The notes: generated from the letters alone by a model not told the origin. DNA of 47,182 nucleotides from PALSA-894 sp034669145 (GCA_034669145.1 JAXDNY010000128.1:1-47182), one strand, 5' to 3'. Shown: positions 16,775-25,464, numbered from the stretch's first letter. Numbers and translations are program-made.

Positions 16775-17473
16775 CTAAAGGCTTAGCTCCGCGGTTTCAT
16801 CAACTTCCGCAGCCGTCTCCGGCAGGCCGAGCAGCGCCGCGACGGGCGCAAACCTGCGGCGATGATGCACGCACGGGCCCAGACGACTGAGCGCCGCAAA
16901 ATGCTCCGGCACCGAATAGCCCATGTGGCGCTCGAAGCCGTAGCCCGGATGCGCGGCCCCGAGGCACCCCATCAAGCGGTCGCGCGTGACCTTGGCGACG
17001 ATCGAGGCCGCCGCGATCGAGAGCACCAGCGCGTCGCCGCTGATCACTGCGCGGCATTCGCAATCGACGTCGATGCGGTCGATGCCGTCGACGAACACAA
17101 GCTTGGGCGTCACCGTCAGCGCTTTCACCGCACGCGCGAGCGCCCAGAGCGAGGCGCCGCGGATATTGTCGGTCTCGATGCGCGCCGGCGGCGCGATCGC
17201 GACCGCGACCTCCGCGGTGGAGCAGATTTTTTCGTAAAGAATCGCACGCGTCTCGGCGTTCAGCTTCTTGGAATCGTTCAGCCCTCGCGGGATACGCTTG
17301 GGATCGAGAATCACCGCCGCGGCAACCACAGGGCCCGCCAAGGGCCCCCTGCCCGCCTCGTCGCAGCCCGCGACCGGGAAAATGCCCTGCTTCATCGCGT
17401 ATCGCTCGCGATTGAAGGTCGGGCGGACGATCTCGTCCCCCAGCGGAAGGCGTGCGGCAGCGGCGCGACTCAT
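16775..17473 (-). CDS. rnhB: Ribonuclease HII
   Basis: RNase HII cuts the RNA strand of RNA-DNA hybrids and removes single ribonucleotides from DNA. The 232-residue frame has the family start VAGCDEAGRGPLAGPVVAAAVIL, with catalytic Asp38-Glu39. The next acidic site is in LVFVDGID, and SIAAASIVAKVTRDRLM and HPGYGFERHMGYSVPEH follow. The C-terminus is a little longer than in E. coli. I chose ATG ending at 17473 (MSRAAAARL); one ending at 17515 would add 14 residues and is less likely. In several alphaproteobacteria rnhB neighbours ccrM; here they are about 23 kb apart. Confidence 0.95.
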   Translation of the reverse strand: MSRAAAARLPLGDEIVRPTFNRERYAMKQGIFPVAGCDEAGRGPLAGPVVAAAVILDPKRIPRGLNDSKKLNAETRAILYEKICSTAEVAVAIAPPARIETDNIRGASLWALARAVKALTVTPKLVFVDGIDRIDVDCECRAVISGDALVLSIAAASIVAKVTRDRLMGCLGAAHPGYGFERHMGYSVPEHFAALSRLGPCVHHRRRFAPVAALLGLPETAAEVDETAELSL

Positions 17474-17534
17474 GGTGGCGATCCTGCGCGGATCGCCGAT
17501 GGAACTCAATTCCACAGGGTTACGGCCTGTGTGT

Positions 17535-18284
17535 TCAGTGGAAAATCCGCCCGGAATCGATCGCGATCGTCTGGCCGGTCATCGTCTCGGTGCGGCACAT
17601 GGTGACGACCTGATCGGCGACATCGTCCTTGTCGGCCGCTTTCTTGAGCAGCGCCGCAGCGGCCGAGCTTTCGATCTGCGCTTTCAGCAGGTTCGCGGTG
17701 GCGCGCGTGCCTTCGAGCAGGCCGGGCGCGACGCAGTTCACCAGCACTTCCGGCGCGAGCGCGACCGCCATGCAGCGGGTGAGATGAATGAGCCCGGCCT
17801 TGGAGACCGCATAGGCGATCGACGAGCCGCCCGGATGAAGCCCCGCGATCGACGAGATATTCACGATGCGGCCGCGCCCCTGCTTCTTCATCACCGGCGC
17901 GACCGCCTTGATGGCGTGCATCGGGCCGGTGAGGTTCACGTCGATGATCTTCGACCATTCCTCGGTGGTCAACCCGTCGAGATCCTTGAAGGGGATCGCC
18001 TTGTTGTAGGCGGCATCGTTGATCAGGATGTCGAGGCGGCCGAAGCGCTTCACCACGTCATCGACGAGCCGGTCGATTTGCGGCGGCTTGGTCAGGTCGC
18101 ACTGGAACGCCTGCGCTTCGACGCCTGCTTTCCGGACTTCATCGGCGACGGCGCCTGCTTCGTTTGCGCTTTGCGCATAGACGACCGCGATGTTGGCTCC
18201 CGCTTGCGCCAGCGCATGGCAAATGCGCTGGCCCAATCCACCATTGCCGCCGGTGACGACCGCGACCGCGTTTTTCAAATCCAT
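17535..18284 (-). CDS. Short-chain dehydrogenase/reductase
   Basis: This is a classical SDR of 249 residues. The NAD(P) loop is VVTGGNGGLGQRI (TGxxxGxG, 11-18), the catalytic Ser is in NISSIAG (about 144-145), and the Tyr-Lys pair is YAVSK (158-162). The usual NNAG motif reads NDAAYN (89-94), a mild departure. An Asp after the second strand is absent, so cofactor preference is unclear. The C-terminus has MTGQTIAIDSGRIFH, as in 3-oxoacyl-reductase-like SDRs. It stands alone between rnhB and a toxin-antitoxin pair on the same strand. The substrate is unknown. Confidence 0.9.
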   Translation of the reverse strand: MDLKNAVAVVTGGNGGLGQRICHALAQAGANIAVVYAQSANEAGAVADEVRKAGVEAQAFQCDLTKPPQIDRLVDDVVKRFGRLDILINDAAYNKAIPFKDLDGLTTEEWSKIIDVNLTGPMHAIKAVAPVMKKQGRGRIVNISSIAGLHPGGSSIAYAVSKAGLIHLTRCMAVALAPEVLVNCVAPGLLEGTRATANLLKAQIESSAAAALLKKAADKDDVADQVVTMCRTETMTGQTIAIDSGRIFH

Positions 18285-18356
18285 GAAAGTCCCCTGCCCG
18301 TTGTCCGCGACATCCTGTGCGGATCGTGTGCCGACTTCAATCGGGTTGGCAGGAAA

Positions 18357-18647
18357 TCAATGCGCCACGGCTTCGCGGATTTCCTTCGGCCGGCGCTTGA
18401 TGGCGAGCAGGTAGGCCGCAGCCGGTGCATCCGGATAGCGTCGCCCTTGCTCCCAGTTCTTCAGCGTCGCCAGCGGAATGCGATAGGCGGTGGAGAAACG
18501 GTGCTGCGACATGCGCAAGGCGCGGCGGATCGCTTTCACATCCGGCATCTCAACTGCCGTAACGCGCATGCCCCTTACCTTGCGACCCTGCTTGTGCGCC
18601 GCCGCCTGTTTCAGGCTGGCAATGAGCTCGTTCCCAAACTTCGCCAT
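18357..18647 (-). CDS. Helix-turn-helix antitoxin (NadS/HigA-like)
   Basis: This 96-residue DNA-binding protein has an N-terminal linker rich in Lys and Ala. A Xre-type helix-turn-helix runs over about residues 38-80 (IRRALRMSQHRFSTAYRIPL, then TLKNWEQGRRYPDAPAAAYL). The NWEQGRRxP signature is typical of NadS/HigA-type antitoxins. It lies 18 bases after the toxin gene, in the toxin-first order of higBA-type operons, and has a strong AGGAGG seven bases before the ATG. It should bind the toxin and repress the operon through the inverted repeat at 19013-19029. Confidence 0.85.
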   Translation of the reverse strand: MAKFGNELIASLKQAAAHKQGRKVRGMRVTAVEMPDVKAIRRALRMSQHRFSTAYRIPLATLKNWEQGRRYPDAPAAAYLLAIKRRPKEIREAVAH

Positions 18648-18665
18648 GACTGCCCTCCTTTCCGT

Positions 18666-19016
18666 TCAACCTTTCAACACCGCAACCCACTTGCGCACTG
18701 CACGCTTTTCATCCGGGGTCAAACTCTCCTGCCGCGCTTTGGCGTACACCATCAGCAGATAGAGCGGACGCCCCGCGTCGTGATAGAAGTAGATCACGCG
18801 CACGCCGCCGCGCTTTCCGCTCCCCGGCCGGCTCCACCGAATCTTTCGAACGCCGCCCGTCTCGGGGATCATGTCCCCCGCTTCGGGATTCCGCGCAATG
18901 AAGTTGATGAAAGCTTCGCGCTCGGCATCATCCCAAACGTCTTCTGCCTGGCGCACGAAAAGCGGTTTCCGCGACAGTGAGAAGCATTCGTGACCAGCCC
19001 GCGCACTATACGCCAT
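18666..19016 (-). CDS. RelE/HigB-superfamily toxin
   Basis: This 116-residue protein resembles RelE/HigB-type ribosome-dependent mRNA interferases. Family landmarks are FVRQAEDVWDDAEREAFINF, RNPEAGDMIPETGGVRKIRW, GGVRVIYFYHDAGRPLYLLM and the ending KKxxL-like RQESLTPDEKRAVRKWV. ETGGVRKIRW and the Tyr-rich strand are typical of the fold. The only ATG before the fold ends at 19016; it has no ribosome site and sits in the palindrome CCATTGG-CGC-CCAATGG. Weak toxin initiation next to a strong antitoxin ribosome site would keep antitoxin in excess. Confidence 0.85.
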   Translation of the reverse strand: MAYSARAGHECFSLSRKPLFVRQAEDVWDDAEREAFINFIARNPEAGDMIPETGGVRKIRWSRPGSGKRGGVRVIYFYHDAGRPLYLLMVYAKARQESLTPDEKRAVRKWVAVLKG

Positions 19017-19029
19017 TGGCGCCCAATGG
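19013..19029. promoter_or_regulatory. Perfect inverted repeat, probable toxin-antitoxin operator
   Basis: CCATTGG-CGC-CCAATGG is a perfect 7-bp inverted repeat with a 3-bp spacer. It overlaps the toxin start codon (19014-19016 on the reverse strand) and lies just downstream of an AT-containing stretch (TTGTAAAAG on the reverse strand) that may be the -10 region. Position and symmetry fit autorepression by the Xre-type antitoxin. Seen directly; the function is inferred. Confidence 0.55.
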
Positions 19030-19073
19030 TCCAGCGGAACACCCTTTTACAATCCGCGGCGTCCGCTACTCGC

Positions 19074-20219
19074 TCACAGCAACGAGAGCTGCTGCGGGCG
19101 CTTGCGCGTCGGTGCGAAGTGCTCGGTGGTGAGCTTGAGCTTGCGTCGGTTCAGCCCGAGCCGCTCGCTCGCCGCCTCGAAGCGGCGCCCGATCATCCAG
19201 GCGATCGGTCCGGAGCCGGTCATGCGCTCGCCCCACTTCGCATCGTAGTCCTTGCCGCCGCGCATGTCGCGGATGAGCTTGAACACGTGGCGCGCGCGAT
19301 CCGGAAAATTCTCCGTCACCCATTCGCGGAACAGGTCGCGCACCTCCAGCGGCAGGCGCAGCAGCACGTAGCCGGCTTCCTTGGCGCCGGCCGCGGCGGC
19401 GGCATCGAGGATGCGCTCGATCTCCATGTCGTTGATCGCCGGGATGACCGGCGCGACCATCACCGACGTCGGAATGCCGGCCTCGGACAGCCGGCGGACC
19501 GCTTCGAGCCGGCGAGCCGGCGTGGCAGCGCGCGGCTCCATCACGCGGGCGAGTTTGCCATCGAGGCTCGTCACCGAGAGCGCGACCTTCACCAGATTGC
19601 GCCGCGCCATGCGCGCCAGGATGTCGATATCGCGCAGAACCAGCGCGGACTTGGTCACGATGCCGACCGGATGTCCGGCGCGGTCGAGCACCTCGAGGAT
19701 GCCGCGCATCACCTCGTACTTGCGCTCGATCGGCTGATACGGATCGGTGTTGGTGCCGATCGCGATCACGCGCGGCGAATATTTCGGCGCGGAGAGCTCG
19801 CGCTCGAGCAGCTCCGGCGCGTCCGGCTTGACAAACAGCTTGGATTCGAAATCGAGCCCGGCCGAGAGCCCCATGTTGGCGTGCGTCGGGCGCGCGAAAC
19901 AATAGACGCAGCCGTGCTCGCAGCCGCGATAGGGATTGATCGAGCGGTCGAAGCCGATGTCGGGCGAGTCGTTGCGCGTGATGATCTTGCGCGCGGTTTC
20001 GACCGTCACCGTGGTGTCGAAGGCGGGCAACTCCTCGATCGACTGCCAGCCGTCGTCGAACGCGATCCGTGCGGTCGGTTCGTATCGCCCCGATGCGTTG
20101 GACAGCGTTCCCCGGCCGCGCCGCCGTTCACGGTCGACGGCGGTGCCGAGGAATTCGCCCGCCGGCTGCTTGGAGGGCAAAATCACCGGCGGGCGTTGCT
20201 GAGATGCTGTCTGAGCCAT
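19074..20219 (-). CDS. PA0069-family radical SAM protein (SplB-like)
   Basis: This is a radical SAM enzyme of about 381 residues. The 4Fe-4S cluster motif CxxxCxxC is at Cys100, Cys104 and Cys107 in NPYRGCEHGCVYCFARPTH. Downstream are AIGTNTDPYQPIERKY, VTKSALVLRD and APVIPAINDMEIE, all typical of this family, which resembles spore photoproduct lyase in its core. The N-terminal 50 residues carry RRRGRGTLSNASGRYEP, also a family mark. The reaction is unknown. The start is ATG ending at 20219 (MAQTAS); one ending at 20228 adds MHH. It diverges from the small glycosyltransferase gene across a partly AT-rich spacer. Confidence 0.9.
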   Translation of the reverse strand: MAQTASQQRPPVILPSKQPAGEFLGTAVDRERRRGRGTLSNASGRYEPTARIAFDDGWQSIEELPAFDTTVTVETARKIITRNDSPDIGFDRSINPYRGCEHGCVYCFARPTHANMGLSAGLDFESKLFVKPDAPELLERELSAPKYSPRVIAIGTNTDPYQPIERKYEVMRGILEVLDRAGHPVGIVTKSALVLRDIDILARMARRNLVKVALSVTSLDGKLARVMEPRAATPARRLEAVRRLSEAGIPTSVMVAPVIPAINDMEIERILDAAAAAGAKEAGYVLLRLPLEVRDLFREWVTENFPDRARHVFKLIRDMRGGKDYDAKWGERMTGSGPIAWMIGRRFEAASERLGLNRRKLKLTTEHFAPTRKRPQQLSLL

Positions 20220-20378
20220 GTGATGCATATACCGTCGGGGGACGAACAAAACAAGAACGAAGAGGTTAAATTTTTTGCCGGCGCGCACATACAAGATGCT
20301 GATTATTTTGGAATTTCGCCCGCTAGGCATTGCGTTCGCGGTACGGCAGGATGAAGCTGCGATCCGGGGCGGCGTTCG

Positions 20379-20924
20379 ATGTTCAGCGTCATTGTGGCGA
20401 CTCACGATTCGGAGCGGGCGCTGGTGCCGACTCTCGCGGCCCTGGTTCCGGGCGCGACGGCGGGAATCGTGCGCGAGGTGATCGTCGCGGATGGCGGCTC
20501 GCGCGATGAGACCGAGCAGGTTGCCGATATCGCGGGGTGCCGGTTTCTCTCGTCGGGTGAACCGCTTGGAAGCCGGCTCAAGGCGGCGGCCGCGACGGCG
20601 CGCGGCGAATGGCTGATGTTTCTCCAGCCCGGAATCGTGCCCGGACCGAGCTGGATCGACGAGACGATCGCGTTCGTTCGGCAGGCTACCGATCAGCGGG
20701 CGGCGGCTTTCGCGATAGAAATCAACGGCGTCGTGGCGTGGCTGAACCGCGCTTTCTCCCCCCTTCCTCGCGCCGAGCAGGGGCTGATCCTGCGCAAATC
20801 CTTCTACGACGAACTTGGCGGGCATCGCGCCGGTGCCGCCGATCCGGAACGCGACCTGTTGCGGCGCCTCGGCCGAGGGCGGATCGTTATATTGGGCACG
20901 ACCGTCACCCGATCCAGTATTTGA
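20379..20924 (+). CDS. Small GT2-type glycosyltransferase
   Basis: A 181-residue frame begins SVIVATHDSERALVPTLAAL, followed by REVIVADGGSRDETEQVAD, the nucleotide-binding core of GT-A enzymes. RLKAAAATARGEWLMFLQPG replaces the usual DxD-bearing strand; the expected DAD-like metal pair is not obvious, as Gln-Pro occupies its place. The C-terminus SFYDELGGHRAGAADPERDLLRRL fits small TIGR04283-like transferases. There are no membrane spans. In rhizobia-type genomes I recall this gene between the radical SAM gene and moaB; here moaB lies about 17 kb away. Activity is uncertain because of the altered metal site. Confidence 0.75.
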   Translation: MFSVIVATHDSERALVPTLAALVPGATAGIVREVIVADGGSRDETEQVADIAGCRFLSSGEPLGSRLKAAAATARGEWLMFLQPGIVPGPSWIDETIAFVRQATDQRAAAFAIEINGVVAWLNRAFSPLPRAEQGLILRKSFYDELGGHRAGAADPERDLLRRLGRGRIVILGTTVTRSSI

Positions 20925-20981
20925 CTCCGGCAACCAACTGATTGACACTGTCACCTTACCGCGAAAACCGGCAGGTGACGC

Positions 20982-21926
20982 ATGATCCCGCTTGCCCCCG
21001 ACCTCGAAGCGCGCATCGCTGCGGTACGGCAGTTTTCACGCTTCTACACGCGCCAGCTTGGCCTGCTGCAGGAAAGCCTGGTGCACACCCGCTTCTCGCT
21101 CACCGAGGCGCGTGTACTGTACGAACTGGCGCATCGCGACACGGTGACGGCGAGCGAGCTCGCCGCCGACCTCGACCTCGACCACGGATATCTGAGCCGA
21201 ATACTCCGACGCTTCGGCGAGCATGGATTGCTTGCCAAGAAGCGCGCGCCCGACGACGGCCGGCAAAGTCTCATCGCCATCACGGCAAAAGGCCGCAAGG
21301 CGTTCGCGCCGCTGAACAAAGGCTCGCACGACCAGGTCGCCTCGATGCTGGAGAAGCTTGGGCACGCCGAGCAGGCGCGCGTGGTCGGGGCGATGAACAC
21401 CGTGGAAACCCTGCTCGGCGCATCCTCGCAAAGCTCGCCCGCCGTTCCGGCGATTATTCTGCGGCCGCATCAGCCGGGCGACATGGGCTGGGTCACCTCC
21501 GCGCATGGCGCGCTGTACGCGCAGGAATACGGCTGGGACATCACGTTCGAGGCGCTGGTCGCCAAGATCACCGCCGAGTTCATCGAGAACTTCGATTCCA
21601 AGCGCGAGCGCTGCTGGATCGCCGAGCTCGACGGCGAGCGCGTCGGCTCGGTCTTCGTGGTCGTGAAGAACGACGCGGTCGCAAAGCTCCGCCTGCTGAT
21701 CGTCGATCCTCGCGCGCGTGGACTGAAGCTCGGGCGGCGCCTCGTGGAGGAATGTCTGCGCTTCGCGAAGGCTGCGGGATATTCATCCATGACGTTGTGG
21801 ACGCAAAGCAATCTGACCGCGGCGCGTGCCATTTATCAGCGCGCGGGATTCAAGCTGACCGCGCAGGAGCCGCATCATTCGTTCGGCGTCGATCTGATCG
21901 GCGAAACCTGGGACCGCGCGCTTTGA
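20982..21926 (+). CDS. MarR-type regulator fused to a GNAT acetyltransferase
   Basis: This is a 314-residue two-domain protein. Residues about 1-145 are a MarR winged helix (RFSLTEARVLYELAHRD, ASELAADLDLDHGYLSRILRRF, AKKRAPDDGRQSLIAITAKG). Residues about 155-314 are a GNAT domain with RLLIVDPRARGLKLGRRLVEE (acetyl-CoA pyrophosphate loop) and the closing NLTAARAIYQRAGF. The fusion is a known architecture whose acetylated target is usually unknown. The EamA exporter overlaps its stop by four bases (TTGA), so the two are translationally coupled, and the regulator may control export of the molecule it senses or acetylates. Confidence 0.92.
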   Translation: MIPLAPDLEARIAAVRQFSRFYTRQLGLLQESLVHTRFSLTEARVLYELAHRDTVTASELAADLDLDHGYLSRILRRFGEHGLLAKKRAPDDGRQSLIAITAKGRKAFAPLNKGSHDQVASMLEKLGHAEQARVVGAMNTVETLLGASSQSSPAVPAIILRPHQPGDMGWVTSAHGALYAQEYGWDITFEALVAKITAEFIENFDSKRERCWIAELDGERVGSVFVVVKNDAVAKLRLLIVDPRARGLKLGRRLVEECLRFAKAAGYSSMTLWTQSNLTAARAIYQRAGFKLTAQEPHHSFGVDLIGETWDRAL

Positions 21927-22804
21927 ACCACACCGCACTCGCGGTTTGCGCGGCGGCGATCACCGGCATTCAGGTCGGCGCCGCCATCGTGGCGACGCGG
22001 TTCGTTGCCGCCGACATCTCGCCGGCCTCGCTCGCCTTCCTGCGCTATGCCATTGGGGTTGCGTGCCTAATCCCTGCGGTCGCGATGGCGCAGCGCATCC
22101 GTTTTGCGCGCGCCGACATCGCGCCGATCGCCGCGCTCGGCATCGGTCAGTTCGGCATCCTGATCGCACTCCTGAACTACGGCCTGCAAACGGTGCCGGC
22201 GGCGCGCGGCGCGCTGATCTTCGCCACGTTCCCGCTGCTGACGCTCGTAGTCGCGGCATTGCTCGGCCATGAGCGCGTCACGACGCGGAAGATCAGCGGC
22301 ATCCTCGCGACATTGCTGGGCGTGTTCCTCGCGCTCAGCGACAAGATCCTGAACGGCGCTTCCGTCCAAGGCTGGTCCGAGCTCGCGGGCGAGCTTGCGA
22401 TCCTCGCGAGCGCCGCGACCGGCGCGGTCTGCAGCGTGCTCTACCGGCCGTACCTTGCGCGCTACCCCGCGCTCCCCGTCTCGGCCTTCGCCATGATGGC
22501 GGCAGCGGCAGCGCTGCTCGTGCCCGCCGCGCTCGCTGATCTCTTCACCGCGCCCGCGCAGCTATCGCCGCACGCGTGGGCCGCGATCGTGTTCATCGGG
22601 CTCTCGTCCGGCGGCGGCTATGTGCTGTGGCTGTGGGCGCTGAAAAACATCGCGGCGACGCGCGTCACCGTGTTTCTCGCGCTCTCGCCGATCACCGCGG
22701 CGGCGCTCGGCGTCGCGCTGCTCGGCGAGCCGGTGACGGCGGGGATGATGGCGGGCGTGATGTGCGTCGCGGCGGGGCTATGGGTGGCGGGTGGGAGAGG
22801 GTGA
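21923..22804 (+). CDS. EamA-family (DMT superfamily) transporter
   Basis: This is a 293-residue membrane protein with ten predicted spans in two EamA halves. The halves show GVACLIPAVAM/LNYGLQTVPAARGALIF and AMMAAAAALLVPAAL/RVTVFLALSPITAAALGVALL. The closing LLGEPVTAGMMAGVMCVAAGLWVA is typical. Such proteins export or exchange amino acids and other metabolites. The start is TTG at 21923, overlapping the MarR-GNAT stop as TTGA; the upstream open stretch in this frame is only the shadow of the regulator gene. The substrate is unknown. Confidence 0.9.
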   Translation: MNHTALAVCAAAITGIQVGAAIVATRFVAADISPASLAFLRYAIGVACLIPAVAMAQRIRFARADIAPIAALGIGQFGILIALLNYGLQTVPAARGALIFATFPLLTLVVAALLGHERVTTRKISGILATLLGVFLALSDKILNGASVQGWSELAGELAILASAATGAVCSVLYRPYLARYPALPVSAFAMMAAAAALLVPAALADLFTAPAQLSPHAWAAIVFIGLSSGGGYVLWLWALKNIAATRVTVFLALSPITAAALGVALLGEPVTAGMMAGVMCVAAGLWVAGGRG

Positions 22805-22866
22805 GGAGACGCCCCGGCAACCAGACGTACGCTGCTGGTGAGCTGGCCTGCAATGCTGCCGCCACC

Positions 22867-25464
22867 TCAATCGAGCGAGTACTCGAACACGCCGCGTCCG
22901 TGGGTCGCCGCACGCAGCAGCCGTTGCGTGGGATGGATCTGCAGATCGAACACCGGTGCATCGGGTAGCCCATTCTCCAGCGGATGCCAGTTGAGGCCAC
23001 CGTCCGCCGAGTGCCAGACGCCGATGTCGGCCCCGACATAGATGTTGTTCGGCGCGACGCGGTCCACCGCAAGCGCATTGTGCTCGACGTCAAGCAGCCC
23101 GCTCACTCCCGCCGTCCCGCTGCGCTCGTGCCATTTTGCCCCGTCGTACCACCACACCCGGCGGCGGTCTCCGGCGCCGCCGAAAGCCACATAGATCGAG
23201 CGGCGATTGGCATCGGCCCAATCCACCGCGACATCGGTGATGACGCCCTCGAGCCCGATGGGGCCGGCCGCTGCGTTATCCAGCCGCATCACGTTCCATG
23301 TATTCCCGGCGCGATCCGCGCGGAATACGTGCCCATCGGTCGTGCCGATGAACAGCCGGTCGCGCGACGCAAATGCGAGCGCGAACACCGCATCCTGTTG
23401 ACCGACGACTGGAATGGGGAGCGCCGTCGGCCAAGACGCACCGAAGTCGGACGACAGGAAGACCGACGGCCCGGCGCCGACTGCGACCAAGTTGGCATCG
23501 GCGGGGCTCGCGGGGTTGAAGGGAACGCCGACGATGGGCTGCGTCATAGTAGGCCAATTGAAATCAGTCTCGGTCGCCCAGGCGGTCGTGGAAGTGCCGC
23601 CCATGATCGAACGAACGACCCGACCGTTGGCGAACGCCAGCACCTGTTGGGGATTGGCCCAGTTGATCAGGCAATAACCACCATCGCCGCCCCAGACATG
23701 CGACCACATGGAGCCGGCGGCCGTGCGCGCAGTGCCATTGTCCTGCAGACCGGTGAACAGGATGCTGGGATCGGTTGGATGCTGTGCGATGAAGTTGCTG
23801 CACAGACAAGCGAGCCCGTTGTTCTGGCTGTCGAACTCGCCGGTGCCACGCGGATTGCGGTTGAGGAAGACGCCGCCGTCGGTGGTGCACCACAGCTCGG
23901 TGGGCGTTCCCGGCGTGTGCACCAGCGCGTGCACGTCGGAGTGCGCGCGCGTGCCGATCGAGGCGGACTTTTTCACCTTGAAAGCGGTGCCCGATTTCGC
24001 GATCTCACAGCGCCAGATCGAGGCTGGAAACGGATTGATGTTCGCATAACTGCCGCCGAGATAGACGATGTTCACGTCAACGGGATCGACCGCGATGGCA
24101 AGGTCGTAGTCGCCTTGACTGTTCCCGTTGTCGTCGGGAGGCAGCACGTCGGGCAGGCTCGCGACTTTCTTCCACGCTGCGCCGACTCCATTCAGTCGGT
24201 AGAGGCCGTGGGCCAATCCCGCCTTCCTCGTCGCGACGAACGCGTAGAGGAGGTCGGGCTTGTTCGGCTGCACGCCAAGTGCAATGCGGCCAACATCATT
24301 GGTCGGGAAGCCGGTACCGGTCGGGTTCCAGCTCACGCCACCATCGTCGGAGTGGAACACACCGGAAGGCGCCGCGTTCTGTCCCCATTCGGCGGCAAAG
24401 AACCGCGCCGGTGCGCCGGCCCCGGCCCCGGCCGCGACAATTACGCTCGCATGCACGCCCGCGCGCGCCTGCGTCCACTGAAACTGCCCTCCGGGCGCGG
24501 TCACGCGGCGAAACAACCCGATCGTTGTCGCGCCGACGACGTTGTCACGGTCGCGCGGATCCACCGCGAGATCGAAAAACGCCTCGCCTGCGAGATCTGG
24601 CGCGCTCGGCTCCGGGATCCAGTTGTCCCCACCGTCGTCGCTGCGGATGACGCCGACGCCGCGATACGCGGGAAGAGCACTGGTCACACGCCTGCGGAAC
24701 AGCTGCAGCGTATCACCCTCACCGGTACCGACATAGACGCGGTTGGGATCATTGGCATCGATCGCGATTGCCCCGCACACGAGGCTCGTGCTGGCGAAGT
24801 TCGTCGGGTTGACGTCGAAGCGGTCCATCAGCGAGTGCCAGGAGGTGCCGCCGTTGTTGGAACGAAACACGCCGCCATTGGCGGAAGCCGCATACACGAC
24901 CGCGGCGCCCGGAGCGACCGCCAGCCGGGACACCCGACCGCCGACCGGTTGATCGCCTACGGTCTGGCCATTGAGAACGATGGTGGGCCCGAGCGGCTGC
25001 CAATTGCGCGCGCCGGGGACGAAGGCGGCTTGCGGCTTCACGGCCCCAACTCCCGCAGCGAGCGCGGTTACGGCCGGTGCGAGCCGCGTGGCCTTACGTT
25101 GCTTGTATTCAAGCAGCACGTCGCGCCATGCCGTCGGCTGGGTCGCGGCAAGCATGCTGGATGCGGTCGGCTTGAAACTGCTCACCGCCATCGTCACATT
25201 CGCAATGGCGGGCGTCGCGCCGCGTGCGGCCAGCGGCGTGTTGGCGGATTCGAGCGTGGGAAGCAACCAGTCGAGCGGGCCGTTTTCATCCGCCCACTTC
25301 GCTTTGGCCTTGCCGACCTTGGGCGCGCGTGGCGCCTTCGCCGATCCTGGCTGCGCGATTGCCCGCTCGTATTCGGCCTTCGCCGCCTTCTTGTTCTTGG
25401 GCTTGATCTTCGCTCTTGCCGGTTTGCGCGACCCGGCGCCTTTTCGGGATTTTGCTGCGTGCAT
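22867..25464 (-). CDS. Large BNR/Asp-box beta-propeller protein with basic N-terminus
   Basis: This 865-residue protein is built mainly of sialidase/sortilin-type propeller blades. Asp boxes (S-x-D-x-G-x-x-W) recur: RSNNGGTSWHS (about 201), RSDDGGDNWIP (about 274), HSDDGGVSWNP, SSDFGASWPT and HSADGGLNWHP. Further blade strands include NRVYVGTGEG, VYLGGSYANI and NNIYVGADIGVW. Residues 1-55 are extremely basic (Lys/Arg/Ala), with no signal peptide; residues 56-150 are an Ala-rich linker with PLDWLLPTLESANTPLA. No sialidase Arg triad or other catalytic set is evident, so it may bind rather than cut. GGAGGGG precedes the ATG. It is the last gene of a four-gene minus-strand unit. Its function and location are unknown. 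Confidence 0.8.
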   Translation of the reverse strand: MHAAKSRKGAGSRKPARAKIKPKNKKAAKAEYERAIAQPGSAKAPRAPKVGKAKAKWADENGPLDWLLPTLESANTPLAARGATPAIANVTMAVSSFKPTASSMLAATQPTAWRDVLLEYKQRKATRLAPAVTALAAGVGAVKPQAAFVPGARNWQPLGPTIVLNGQTVGDQPVGGRVSRLAVAPGAAVVYAASANGGVFRSNNGGTSWHSLMDRFDVNPTNFASTSLVCGAIAIDANDPNRVYVGTGEGDTLQLFRRRVTSALPAYRGVGVIRSDDGGDNWIPEPSAPDLAGEAFFDLAVDPRDRDNVVGATTIGLFRRVTAPGGQFQWTQARAGVHASVIVAAGAGAGAPARFFAAEWGQNAAPSGVFHSDDGGVSWNPTGTGFPTNDVGRIALGVQPNKPDLLYAFVATRKAGLAHGLYRLNGVGAAWKKVASLPDVLPPDDNGNSQGDYDLAIAVDPVDVNIVYLGGSYANINPFPASIWRCEIAKSGTAFKVKKSASIGTRAHSDVHALVHTPGTPTELWCTTDGGVFLNRNPRGTGEFDSQNNGLACLCSNFIAQHPTDPSILFTGLQDNGTARTAAGSMWSHVWGGDGGYCLINWANPQQVLAFANGRVVRSIMGGTSTTAWATETDFNWPTMTQPIVGVPFNPASPADANLVAVGAGPSVFLSSDFGASWPTALPIPVVGQQDAVFALAFASRDRLFIGTTDGHVFRADRAGNTWNVMRLDNAAAGPIGLEGVITDVAVDWADANRRSIYVAFGGAGDRRRVWWYDGAKWHERSGTAGVSGLLDVEHNALAVDRVAPNNIYVGADIGVWHSADGGLNWHPLENGLPDAPVFDLQIHPTQRLLRAATHGRGVFEYSLD

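Noticed and set aside
20240..20320. AT-rich T-run near 20268 as a rho-independent terminator
   Set aside because: No GC-rich stem precedes the T-run on either strand, and the spot lies between divergent genes, where promoters are expected.
20220..20954. Longer start for the radical SAM protein (626 residues)
   Set aside because: The added part is antisense to the glycosyltransferase gene, and the family N-terminus begins near the ATG ending at 20219.
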